From the NCBI RefSeq assembly GCF_000006565.2, contig NC_031472.1, positions 835,227 through 899,226 of the forward strand: 64,000 nt of DNA. The letters are read 5' to 3'. The position numbers were made by a program, and so were the translations under genes. This DNA comes from Toxoplasma gondii ME49. Its lineage: Eukaryota; Apicomplexa; Conoidasida; Eucoccidiorida; Sarcocystidae. Shown piece by piece: positions 47,817 through 57,250 of this stretch. Each line of letters starts with the position of its first letter. Position 1 is the stretch's first letter. A model generated the notes under the pieces. The model searched no databases and was not told the DNA's origin. It saw only the letters and a program-made list of their open reading frames with translations.

Positions 47817-50800
47817 TCAGACAAGGATGTCGAGCAGCCGTGAGGAACAGGTGACTAAGACAGAGACAGAGACACAGTCAGACATCATACGGTTAGGAAA
47901 TGAAACGCCAGAGAGAGTGTCGAAGGGATCGCCTTGAGACGCACTTGCCAATCTGTCAAGAGGACAAAGAGAGTCCGTTTTTCTCTCTTTCTTTAAATTT
48001 TGTACCTCCGTAAGAACATATGCTGCCTCAGGTGAATTCTCCTGGCACAGAGGATCACGAAAGGAGAAAGGCCTCTTCTCTTTCTTCTTCTCTCTCTTGT
48101 TCTCCTTTTTGTTCCCTTTCTTTTTCTCGTTCTTGTTCTCTGCTTCTTCGTCTGTCTCCGTTGCCTCTTTCCGTGTCTTTTTGTGTGTCGGCTGTTCTCT
48201 GCGTAGAAACGTTGAAACGCACGAGGGACTGATGTACGAGAAACTCAGCGCTCTCCTGCCTGGCTCCAGCTGTTTGCCTGTCTCTTCTTTCGTTTCTTGG
48301 CGCCTTCCTCGCTCCTCCCCTGGCTCGCTCTCCGCGACGCTTCCGTCTCCTGTCTCGTCAACATACAGCCCACCGCTGGGCTCTGCTGCTTCCGTTTCCT
48401 CTTCTTCTTCATCGTCTTCACCTTCCCCGCTGTCGTCGTCCTTCATGTATGTCGCTGCATTCGTCCTCTCTCTGCTAGCCACCGTCCCGAAATGCGGCAG
48501 AGGCCATCCATCCCCTGCCAGTGACTCTGAAGGCGCCGAGGGTGAGTGGAAAGAAGATCTGGGCGACTCAGGTGTCGCGTCGAAGCAGAGGGCAGAGACA
48601 GTCTTGGAGCCTTCACTTTCACTCGAGAAGAAAACGCAATTGTCTCCGTCTGTCTCTGCTTCACCTGCTGCGCCACTGTCCCCTTCAGTTCTCCCCTCTC
48701 TCTCTCGTCCTTCTCTGATTGTGTCGATCGGGGGTCCTCGCTGCCTCTCTTTTCTTGCCTTCTGTAGGACCTCGCAACATCTTTCCCAGTGGCGGTCGAC
48801 TGCTTCTCTTTGTCTCGCGAGAACTTGTTTTTCTCTAGCGAATGTTTTGAGGTCCGCTGCATGCGTTGCCTTCCTTCTCTCCAGAGACTCACGATCGCTT
48901 TCCAGCCGCTCTTGAGACAAAAGAAAGGCCTTCGTCTGTTGCTTGAGAGACTCGAGCATGTCCCCGAGTTTGTGCTCGCGCACGGAAACTTGCGACTCAA
49001 ACGCCCTCTTCTCGCGCTCCAGTTTCTGTTTCTCTTCCTCGAGGTCTGCCCGGAGACTCGCAACCTTTTCGTCGACCCAAGCCAGCCGCTCTTCTCTCTC
49101 CATCTGCTGCGTCTCCGCCGCTGTTGCTTCACTTTGTTCTTCTCCCTCTCTTTCGTCCTCTTCTCTTTTGTCTTCGCCCCGCCTGCTCTGGGGTTCAGAC
49201 CTCCCAGGTTCGCTGCGCAATCGACAGAGTTTGTCGCATTCTCGGCGATACACATCCTTCTCTTCCTCAAACGCCTCTTTTTCTTTCCACAGCTGCAGCC
49301 GGCAGACGTCCACTTCTTCTCGCGCGACCGCTAAAGAGTGCTCTTTGTTCCTTAACTCTGCTTCCTCCTTCAGCAACTCCTCTCGTTCTCTCTCCAGCTC
49401 GGCTTCATGTTGACAGAGATCTTCTTTCTCCCGCCGCAGGACTTCTCGCTCTCTATCTAGTTCTGCTTTCTCTCTCTTCACGGACATCTTTTCCTGCAGG
49501 AGCGCTTCTCTCTCCCGCTGCGTCTCTGCCTTCAGTCCCGAGACATGTCTGTACACCCGCTCGCCGAGTCTCTTCTCGGCGTCCAGTGCGTCCACGAGTC
49601 TGTACATCTGTCGCTTTCTCAGCCTGAGTTTCCTTTCTGTCTCAGAGAGTTTCCTCACTTTCCTCCGTATCTCCTCTACTTTCTCTCTCAAACCCATCGC
49701 CTTCTCCTTGAGCGTTTTCTGCACTCGTTCTTGGTACCTCTCCACGCGCTCCTGCCGCCTCCACTCAGCTCTCAGTCTTGCAGCTTCTTTCCTCAATTTC
49801 CCTCTCTCTTCCACTTTCAGTCTCTCTCTCTCTTTCTCGCTCTGGTTCTCGCTTTCCCCTCGCCTTCCTCCTTTCGGTCGTTCTCTCTCCTCAGTCGCTC
49901 TCTCGCTGTCCGCCCTCTCTCTCTTTGTGGGGTGCATCTCCCCGTTTTTCGCACCGAACTCAAATCCCTGCAGTTCTTGGCGTTCCTCCTCGAAGCTGCC
50001 TCCTTCTGCTAACCTGTCGACGGCCCCGGCAGGCGGCAGGCGACTCGAAGAAGACCAAAGACGGCAACAAACTCCAGCGTTGCTGTTGACGAGCGCAGAC
50101 GATGCCGTGCCCCCCTTTGGAGGCGCGTCTGCCTGCTCGGCAACTGCCCCCCTTGCACCCTCTTCTGCGTTCTCACAGTTCGCCTGCTTCGCTGTACTTG
50201 ACGCAGACGAATCGCCGAATAGGCTCTCCACTTCCATGAGGAAAAGCGACGCGGCTCTTGAAGACGCGGAGAGAGACGAGGACGATGGACAAGACTCTCG
50301 AGACACAGCAGTAGCAGCAGGTAACGCAGCCGCGGGAAACGGAGCAGGAGACGAAGCATCAGAAGAGTGGAAAGGAAACGATGCACCTTCCAGACATGTA
50401 GAAGCAACGGATGGATATCCAAGAACCGCAGAAGCACACCCTGTCACAGCAGAAGACGCAGTAGCAGAAGATGAAAAAGGAGCAGAGTGCGAAGAAGAAG
50501 AAACGGAAGTTGGGGCTCCACATGCGCAAGGAGAGGACGAAAAGGAAGTCAAATCCAGAGAAAGAGACCCCGCGTCTGAGGACGAAATCGGCGCCAACGC
50601 GACGCGATCTGTCGAGATGGCGCACGGAGAGCAGGGAGGCTCTTGCGAGAGCAACAGAGGGAAAGCGTCGCGTTTCAACGTCGCCTTCGATTTCTTCATC
50701 TGTGTCACTTCCTCTCCTCCCTCTTCCCGACGAACAGGAGAGGCTGGCGTTTCCGTTGCCGCGTCTGAACGCCTCTTCGGTAAAAGAGCGGGGGAAGACG

Positions 50801-51260
50801 GTCCTCCACACAGGGGAGGGACTGACGTCGGAAGCCGCGCTTCCGCACAGGAGTCCAGAGCCGTCAAGGCTGCGCCATTTTTCATGGGCGAGGCAGCCGG
50901 AGAGAAAGAGGAGACGAACTCTGCGACTGTCGACTCGCACGAGAGACAAGCCGCAGGCTGGGCGGTCTCCAAGGGAATGCACCCTTTCGTCGAATCCGGA
51001 CCGAAGCCTGAGGCACCAGAAGGAAGTGAGACAGAGACTGAGAGAGACGCAGGCCGTCGAGCGGAGGCCGAGACGCCTGTGACTGACCCACCTTCAGTTT
51101 TCCCCTCTACATGCTGCTTAGACGCGAGAGGATCAGACAGGGAAGAAGAACGAGGCGGAGAGGGGAGACGGACAGAAGACGCGCGAACTGTGGTGAAGAG
51201 AAGAGAGAGACAGAAGAAGAGAAATCTGTTCGCTAAGAGCAGGTCGAGAAATGGAAGCAT
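47817..51260 (-). CDS. Large secreted coiled-coil protein, single exon
   Basis: Continuous frame of 1147 residues from the ATG at 51260; the open frame upstream has no earlier ATG. Residues 1-29 form a signal peptide (hydrophobic LLANRFLFFCLSLLFTTV). Residues 30-460 are Ser/Ala/Pro-rich. Residues about 463-833 are a long, highly charged coiled coil (KEAARLRAEWRRQERVERYQ, KLSETERKLRLRKRQMY). An acidic patch (DDSGEGEDDEEEEETEA) and a lysine-rich stretch (about 1030-1060) follow. No membrane span after the signal is seen and no catalytic motif. Architecture and location fit a secreted structural or vacuolar protein; I recognise no family. Several antisense frames of up to 537 codons are open but mirror this composition. 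Confidence 0.7.
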   Translation of the reverse strand: MLPFLDLLLANRFLFFCLSLLFTTVRASSVRLPSPPRSSSLSDPLASKQHVEGKTEGGSVTGVSASARRPASLSVSVSLPSGASGFGPDSTKGCIPLETAQPAACLSCESTVAEFVSSFSPAASPMKNGAALTALDSCAEARLPTSVPPLCGGPSSPALLPKRRSDAATETPASPVRREEGGEEVTQMKKSKATLKRDAFPLLLSQEPPCSPCAISTDRVALAPISSSDAGSLSLDLTSFSSSPCACGAPTSVSSSSHSAPFSSSATASSAVTGCASAVLGYPSVASTCLEGASFPFHSSDASSPAPFPAAALPAATAVSRESCPSSSSLSASSRAASLFLMEVESLFGDSSASSTAKQANCENAEEGARGAVAEQADAPPKGGTASSALVNSNAGVCCRLWSSSSRLPPAGAVDRLAEGGSFEEERQELQGFEFGAKNGEMHPTKRERADSERATEERERPKGGRRGESENQSEKERERLKVEERGKLRKEAARLRAEWRRQERVERYQERVQKTLKEKAMGLREKVEEIRRKVRKLSETERKLRLRKRQMYRLVDALDAEKRLGERVYRHVSGLKAETQREREALLQEKMSVKREKAELDREREVLRREKEDLCQHEAELEREREELLKEEAELRNKEHSLAVAREEVDVCRLQLWKEKEAFEEEKDVYRRECDKLCRLRSEPGRSEPQSRRGEDKREEDEREGEEQSEATAAETQQMEREERLAWVDEKVASLRADLEEEKQKLEREKRAFESQVSVREHKLGDMLESLKQQTKAFLLSQERLESDRESLERRKATHAADLKTFAREKQVLARQREAVDRHWERCCEVLQKARKERQRGPPIDTIREGREREGRTEGDSGAAGEAETDGDNCVFFSSESEGSKTVSALCFDATPESPRSSFHSPSAPSESLAGDGWPLPHFGTVASRERTNAATYMKDDDSGEGEDDEEEEETEAAEPSGGLYVDETGDGSVAESEPGEERGRRQETKEETGKQLEPGRRALSFSYISPSCVSTFLRREQPTHKKTRKEATETDEEAENKNEKKKGNKKENKREKKKEKRPFSFRDPLCQENSPEAAYVLTEVQNLKKERKTDSLCPLDRLASASQGDPFDTLSGVSFPNRMMSDCVSVSVLVTCSSRLLDILV

Positions 51261-51484
51261 GCACTCCAGAGCCTCGGGGACGCAAGTAGAGGAAGCTGCA
51301 AACCAAGCAAACACGACGTGATGCAGAGGATACAGAAACCTCAATCAACGAATTGAACTGTTAAAAACGAAACGCGCAAATGGTGAAGAGAAGAGCGAAA
51401 CGAGGCAACTGAGACGACCCCTTCACGGTCTGGCCAGTCCACGAAGAAAGAAGGATCGTGCATGGAGGTTCTGCGGTGCATGCG

Positions 51485-54400
51485 CTAGGACCCGCAGAGA
51501 CGCTCGTCTCCACTCTCACCGTCTTCTTCCTCTTCGTTGATTCGCGTCTCCTCTCTGCCGCCTGCGCCGACGTCGGTTATCGCGCGAGCCTTGGACTGTG
51601 TGTGCGTCTCCTGGGAGTTTCTTCGCTCTCTTCTGAGACTCTTGTGGTTTTTCGTTCGTCCCAAGGAAGCCTTTGCTTCTTCAGGATCATCTCGAGCTCC
51701 TCTGGTACTTTCGTTTAGTTCTTCGCCTCCACCGCAACTTCCTCTGTTTGCTTCTTTCGAGCCTGGACGCGGTTGAATCTCGGTTCCCTCCGATATCGGA
51801 GCTTTGCCTTCTCCCAGATTCGAGCGTCTCGGGCGTCTCGACTCTCCGTCCTGTCCGTCGTCACCAGTTTTAACATTCACGGAGCAAGCGACAGATTCAC
51901 CTCTGGGAGTTACAAGCATTCCCTGGCTAGCTCCTCGATTCTCGCTGTCTCCCAGCAGGTTCCTTTTGATCTTGTCGCTCTCCTGACAAGAGCAACGCCG
52001 CGGCGACGAGGTGCGAAATCCGCTCGTGGGGTCGATGGCTTGCCGTCGAGTGTCTGCACATGGCGCGTCGTCCGCGCCAGCCGTCCTGCGCTGTTCGTCA
52101 GGCGCTTCCTCATCACTGTCGATTTCCAGGTCGGAGAAAAAGTCAAGAAATGAAGAAGAAGGCGAGGACAGGGGGCTGTCGAGAGACGAACGCCAACTCA
52201 GGTTCTCTGCCGCAGAAGCCGCTGAGCTGTTCTCTTGACCTTCTCGAATCTCCGCACCGTTCGCCAACGTCTCGCAGATGTCTCTTTTTCCCTCGTCTCT
52301 CTTTATATCCCCCTCTCTCCTTTCCTCGTTTCTACCTCGAACGTCTCCCGCAGAAGCCGGTGAGACGGCCGACGCGAGTTCTCGCGACGACATCAACTCG
52401 GGACTAGCAAATGAGGCAATCGAGGAAGAAGAAGATGAAGAGGAACAGGAAGAAGAAGATGAAGAGGAACAGGAAGAAGAAGATGAAGAGGAACAGGAAG
52501 AAGAAGATGAAGAGGAGCAGGAAGAACTTGTGGGTGCGGCAGGCGAAGTACCTGAGTTTGTCGATCGAGTCGGCGAGAAAGAGAAGCGCGGGTGTCGCCA
52601 CATCTGTCGCAGCTCTCGGGCAAAGAACTCGGATACTTCCTCGGGAGAAAGAAGTGAAGTGAACTCTGAAGGCTTTAACGACGAAGACGACCGGGGAGAG
52701 GGCGAGGAACAGCGTCGATGCCCCTGGGTCTGCATGCATGCTGCCGCGGAGCCGAGCGCCTCTCCAGCGTCCTTTCGCATCTGGGAGGCGACCGTCGAAG
52801 CCGGGGCACCGCCGGGGGAGAGCTGGACGCGTTCCAGATGGACTGCTGCAGATTCAGCCGAGTCGGTGAGCGGTGGTGCGACCTCTTGGTGCACAGAGGT
52901 AGGAGAGAGAAGGGTGGGAGAGAAGAACGCCAGCGACGAGGGATCCTCGCATGCAGACGCCTTCTCACGCTCTGCAGAATCCCCTGGAAGGTCGAGGCGC
53001 AAACCTAACGCAGGTCGAGACTCGGAAACAGAAGGCCCTAGCGACGCAGCCGAAGACGAAGAAGAAGCCACAGACGACGGAGACAGAGAGGAAGAATACC
53101 GAAAAGAAGAAGAAGAAGACAGAGAAGAAGATGGAACAAGAGACGAGGAGGGACAGGAGGTGGAATGTGTGGTTGAGGGCCAACAGGCCATCTGAGGACG
53201 AGAGAGAACGTGGTTGTCTGGAAAGAAGAATGGCGTCGTTTCGCAGGGGACACTGGCACACACAGGCGCGTTTGTCGTCACAGGCAGAGCATGGCCGCGG
53301 AGGTCTCCTGTTGTGGAAGCGAAAGATGAGAGTGGAGAAGCTTGTGGAAGAGAGACTGAGGCCATAGACGCGACGGTTTCGTTCCCAGTCTGCCCATTTT
53401 CGAATGCCTCCAAGCTGAGTTTCTCTTCTCGGAAACCGAAGGTCGGAGAGCACGGTTGTGGCGACGCCGCGTCGGGGCCTTGGAACCCAGGGGTGAGGTC
53501 GAAGAGGCTTCCGCATGATGCGCCTCCTTGTCGAGCTGAGTGTCTCCTGTCTCCTCGTTCACTCACGGCGTCTTCTTCCTGTCTCTCTCGAGGCTCCTGA
53601 GTTCCCTTACAGCCTGCACTTCGGCTTCCGCTCTCGATCAGCGAGGACCAGACGGAGAAGGCAGAGAGACGCGACGAGAAAGAAGACGGAGTCCACGCCC
53701 CAGGAACAGCCGAGGAAGGAAGAGAGGAAGAAGACAGGGACGCAGAAGAGTAAAGAGATGGCGAAGACGAAGGTGAAGAGGAAGCGAACGCCGAGCAAGA
53801 AGAAGCAGAAGAAGAACGAGGGACAGAGACCGGCCGCTTTGTCTCTGTCGAACGCGGTGTGTGTCGATTTCTCTGCGGGGACAGGCTTCGGGTGGACGAA
53901 GAGATCGAGAACCCGGGGAAGGATAGAAGCCACTTCGAGGGAGAATTATTGTGTTTTTCCTCTCCGCCGATGTCGAGCCTCGTGTCTGTTTCCCTCACTT
54001 TCATCTCCACCGGGTGTCTCGAGAGACGAGGTTGTTGGTCGCTCCTTCCTCTCTGTGTGGGCTCAACGTGTGTGGGTTCAAAGTGTCTCCTGTACCGAGG
54101 GCCTCCTTCGTTAGACGGACTCGACGCCTCAGCCTGTGATGCCCTCGGAGAGGCCGACAATCGTCTTCGTTTCTCCGGCAGGATTGGTCTTTCCTCAGCT
54201 GCTGTTTCCCCTTCACCGGAGGCTGTCGCCGGTGTCTGACTTCTACGGCTTACACTCCCTTCATGGCGCTCACTGGAGGTATACGAAAACATGTGTGTCT
54301 CCATTTTCCTCGTGTCTTTGCTTCGTTCGCTCTCGCAGCTTCGGTCGACGCCCCTGCTTCTGCTCTGTCTCAAAGGAGGACAGAAGGACAAGCAGCGCTG

Positions 54401-57250
54401 GTGTTTTTCGTCCGCCTGTCTATCCTTGCATGGTTCACTCGTGATTCTGCTTCGTTGTGTAGGCTGTAGCCGTTCTTCGGTTTCTTCTTTCTCCTTTGTC
54501 GCGTTCGAGTGGAACGACGAAGAAGGCGGAGACTCCCTCGACTCTCCTCGGTTCGTCTCTTCACTCGTCTTCAGCAGCTGGCCTCTCCTCCCCCTTCTGC
54601 TCTCGGTTCGGTCTCTACTCTCGCGAGTCACCTGTTTTCTTCTTCGTTCCTCACGTGCCCTCAGCAGGAGACAACGCTCTGACCTTCCAGACTCGCTTTC
54701 GTCTCCCTCGCAACTTCTCGCTTGACACAGAGGCGACTCGACGCTCGCTTCAAAGTTCCGCAGAACTCCTTGTCCTCCCAGAAGTTTCACTTTTCTGCGC
54801 CGCCTCTCGGTTTCATCTGAAGACGAATGGACTCCAAATTCTTCTTGCGAACAAGCTCTCGACATATCGTAACTGCGGTTGACCATTCGGATTCTTGCTT
54901 CACTAAATTTCTTCCTCCTTTCTGCTCTCTTCGACTGTGAAAACGGAACTCGACAGTCAGAAGGGGAGAGGGTGGTGCCTCCGAAACGGCTTCTCCTTTC
55001 TGCGTCGCTTTTTCCGTCCAGACGATTTGGGCTTATTTCACAACGATGCACGTCGGTGCATGCTCTCCATGATAGGCGATAGTTGTGTCGCTCGTCTGTG
55101 TTGCGTACGTCGTTTCCAGGACGTTTTTCATCCCCTCCTATACTACCTTTTTCCATGAGCCCGCGCGAACTTCCACATGGAAGGAGAACTTGTGATGTGT
55201 CTGACTGTCTTCTCTTCTTGCTTTCCAGTGATCCCCTTCGTGAGACGCCAGGCCGTTGTGCTGTCGAGGAGCTTGCGGAAAGAGCAGCGGAGCGAAGGAG
55301 TCCCGCTTCCCCTCCACCAGTGGTAAATTTCTCTTCCGACGTGATATTACATTTCTTCTTCACTCCCTCGGCTGCATGGCAGGGAATTTTTCCTTCCGAG
55401 CTGCCCTCACTTGCCACTGCTTTTTCTTGTAACGAGAAGCTTTCTTCTTCCGCAGATCGGTATTTTTCGTGTGTCGGTAGCCGCCGGTCTGCGGCCGACT
55501 CCACGTCTCTGTTGGACAATAGGTAACGAGGCGAAAGGAGACTGTTTTTGCTGCTTCCTAACTCATCTGTCTTGGTCCGAGCGCGTTCCCCTTGAGGCGC
55601 CGGGTGGACCTGACCCCCTGTTTCAGTATCTCTGTGAATCTCCCCGAGCAGTCCGTTCGTTCTGTCTCCTCGAAGACATCGAGGAGACAGTCGTCTGGAA
55701 CGGGAAGTCTCCTCAGCAGTAGCCACAGCGACTTCTGCAGCCGCTGCGGCTGCGGCCTTGGCTTTTTCAGCTGCAGCCTTTGCTGCTGCTGTGCACATTA
55801 TCGATCTCGCTTGGCTGGGAAGGTCTTCGTCTGATCCATTACGCAGGTGAAATGCGTTCGAGTCTCGAGGCTCCTGCCTCTCGCCTGGCCTCAGCGAACA
55901 GCCATTTGCCCTGTCCAGAGAAGGCAAGGTCTGTCCATGCTTACTAAAACGGGACACAGTCGCCCCCTGGCGTGATAGGTAGATGCCTCGCGATTCGGTG
56001 AGAGGCGGCAACAAGACAGCCTCTCTGGGGTGATCAGGCCCAGGGGCTCTTGGTTTTTTCGAAACTGTGGCGGACGTGGAGGAGAGTGGAAATCCAGCCT
56101 CACCGTGGCTAGCCGTGAAGTTCTGATGTGCACAGAACTCACTAGGCTGCGCCTGTCGAGCCGAAGCACACGGAGACTGAGAGAAGAATCTAGAACTGGA
56201 GGCTTGCGTTGGAGAAATGTGAGAGGTCGGGAACGAACTTGTCTGTTCAGGCCCAAGGCATGACGCTGGCGGTTTCCTCGTCTCCTCCGAAATCGCTTTT
56301 CTTCGACCGAGATGCAAGTCGATTCGTACGGGGTTCCTGCACCGTTGCCAAAGACCATCGTAGATCGATGGAGAGGACGTTGCTGGAACGCCTTCCGCAA
56401 AAGGGGAAGGTGAGCGTGGGAACGTCTGCGGAATTGTGAATTCACCGGTGAAGCCTTCGCGACGCACGAGGGTAACAACTCTCCGGGGAGAGTAGCCGTC
56501 ACACGGTTGACACAGCGAGCTTTGAACAGATTTTCCCGACGGTAACGCCTGAACTCTGGTGTGGTAACAAATCTCCGACAGCTGTCGAGATGCGTTGGAC
56601 AGATCCCCGGAAACTTCTGTACTCGATCCAGCCGTTGCATGGTGTGCCAGTGCATGGTTCAATTGCGTGTTTGGCAGGGGCGCAGTTTCTAGAGGCTTCC
56701 CGCATGCGAGGCCGCGCGTTTCATTTCCTTCAACGAAAGAGGAATTTCTGGCCGCCGAAACGGGTACGGACCTAGCCGGGTGGACTACCTGCACTAAATG
56801 CGAAAGGCTTTGAGGACCTGTGCTGCTTCGTGGATACGAAGACGCTTCACCGGTGGCGGTGAAGAGGTCGCCAATTGACGCTGGAGTTGGCAGAAGGACT
56901 TCTGAAACGGAGGAGCCTGCTGAACAGCTTTGTATATTTCGAGGAAACGGCGAGTCCGGGATGTGCCGAGGTACGCATGGCGCACCAGTCCCGCTCGCCG
57001 CGTTTCTTCCTGCTGGCGGGTTTGCCAGCCCATAAGGGGGAAGGGAAAGGAATCGCGAGAAACGTCGGTGCTCTTTGCTGAGCCTAGGAGTTTGGGTTCC
57101 CGTTACCAGAGAAGCACCGCGGATTCCCGAGTGTGGACTGCATGCAACTGATGGAAGAGGAGCTCTAGGAAGCGGAATCCCCCGTCTGGAGCCAGATTTG
57201 GTGACCTCCCCTGATGGCTGATAACAACACGGAGCGTGCCTTTGAGCCAT
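51485..57250 (-). CDS. Very large low-complexity protein of unknown function
   Basis: Open frame of 1921 residues from the ATG at 57250; the open frame further upstream has no earlier ATG. It is dominated by Ser, Arg, Pro and Glu and looks largely disordered. Notable parts are an Ala-rich helix (AAAKAAAEKAKAAAAAAAEV, about residues 483-505), several Arg/Glu/Ser-rich stretches with nuclear-localisation-like basic clusters (ESKKRRQSD, PEKRRRLS), a poly-Ser block at about 1577-1608 and an acidic C-terminus. One short stretch (EVSEFFARELRQMWRHPRFS) just before the poly-Ser is more ordered-looking. No AP2 or other DNA-binding domain, signal peptide or membrane span is visible. The basic clusters suggest a nuclear protein, which is inference. 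Introns cannot be excluded. Confidence 0.6.
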   Translation of the reverse strand: MAQRHAPCCYQPSGEVTKSGSRRGIPLPRAPLPSVACSPHSGIRGASLVTGTQTPRLSKEHRRFSRFLSLPPYGLANPPAGRNAASGTGAPCVPRHIPDSPFPRNIQSCSAGSSVSEVLLPTPASIGDLFTATGEASSYPRSSTGPQSLSHLVQVVHPARSVPVSAARNSSFVEGNETRGLACGKPLETAPLPNTQLNHALAHHATAGSSTEVSGDLSNASRQLSEICYHTRVQALPSGKSVQSSLCQPCDGYSPRRVVTLVRREGFTGEFTIPQTFPRSPSPFAEGVPATSSPSIYDGLWQRCRNPVRIDLHLGRRKAISEETRKPPASCLGPEQTSSFPTSHISPTQASSSRFFSQSPCASARQAQPSEFCAHQNFTASHGEAGFPLSSTSATVSKKPRAPGPDHPREAVLLPPLTESRGIYLSRQGATVSRFSKHGQTLPSLDRANGCSLRPGERQEPRDSNAFHLRNGSDEDLPSQARSIMCTAAAKAAAEKAKAAAAAAAEVAVATAEETSRSRRLSPRCLRGDRTNGLLGEIHRDTETGGQVHPAPQGERARTKTDELGSSKNSLLSPRYLLSNRDVESAADRRLPTHEKYRSAEEESFSLQEKAVASEGSSEGKIPCHAAEGVKKKCNITSEEKFTTGGGEAGLLRSAALSASSSTAQRPGVSRRGSLESKKRRQSDTSQVLLPCGSSRGLMEKGSIGGDEKRPGNDVRNTDERHNYRLSWRACTDVHRCEISPNRLDGKSDAERRSRFGGTTLSPSDCRVPFSQSKRAERRKKFSEARIRMVNRSYDMSRACSQEEFGVHSSSDETERRRRKVKLLGGQGVLRNFEASVESPLCQARSCEGDESESGRSERCLLLRAREERRRKQVTRESRDRTESRRGRRGQLLKTSEETNRGESRESPPSSSFHSNATKEKEETEERLQPTQRSRITSEPCKDRQADEKHQRCLSFCPPLRQSRSRGVDRSCESERSKDTRKMETHMFSYTSSERHEGSVSRRSQTPATASGEGETAAEERPILPEKRRRLSASPRASQAEASSPSNEGGPRYRRHFEPTHVEPTQRGRSDQQPRLSRHPVEMKVRETDTRLDIGGEEKHNNSPSKWLLSFPGFSISSSTRSLSPQRNRHTPRSTETKRPVSVPRSSSASSCSAFASSSPSSSPSLYSSASLSSSSLPSSAVPGAWTPSSFSSRLSAFSVWSSLIESGSRSAGCKGTQEPRERQEEDAVSERGDRRHSARQGGASCGSLFDLTPGFQGPDAASPQPCSPTFGFREEKLSLEAFENGQTGNETVASMASVSLPQASPLSSFASTTGDLRGHALPVTTNAPVCASVPCETTPFFFPDNHVLSRPQMACWPSTTHSTSCPSSSLVPSSSLSSSSSFRYSSSLSPSSVASSSSSAASLGPSVSESRPALGLRLDLPGDSAEREKASACEDPSSLAFFSPTLLSPTSVHQEVAPPLTDSAESAAVHLERVQLSPGGAPASTVASQMRKDAGEALGSAAACMQTQGHRRCSSPSPRSSSSLKPSEFTSLLSPEEVSEFFARELRQMWRHPRFSFSPTRSTNSGTSPAAPTSSSCSSSSSSSCSSSSSSSCSSSSSSSCSSSSSSSSIASFASPELMSSRELASAVSPASAGDVRGRNEERREGDIKRDEGKRDICETLANGAEIREGQENSSAASAAENLSWRSSLDSPLSSPSSSFLDFFSDLEIDSDEEAPDEQRRTAGADDAPCADTRRQAIDPTSGFRTSSPRRCSCQESDKIKRNLLGDSENRGASQGMLVTPRGESVACSVNVKTGDDGQDGESRRPRRSNLGEGKAPISEGTEIQPRPGSKEANRGSCGGGEELNESTRGARDDPEEAKASLGRTKNHKSLRRERRNSQETHTQSKARAITDVGAGGREETRINEEEEDGESGDERLCGS
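52425..52520. repeat. 24-base coding minisatellite, four copies
   Basis: Four tandem copies of a 24-base purine-rich unit ending GATGAAGAGGAACAG; the fourth differs by one base. Read on the minus strand in the frame of the large gene, each copy encodes seven Ser and one Cys. Confidence 0.95.

Noticed and set aside
49708..51321. 537-codon plus-strand open frame
   Set aside because: Antisense to the secreted coiled-coil gene, which has the signal peptide and regular heptads.
52278..53195. Plus-strand acidic ORF of 305 codons
   Set aside because: Its acidic tract is the mirror of the poly-Ser minisatellite in the 1921-residue minus-strand frame.
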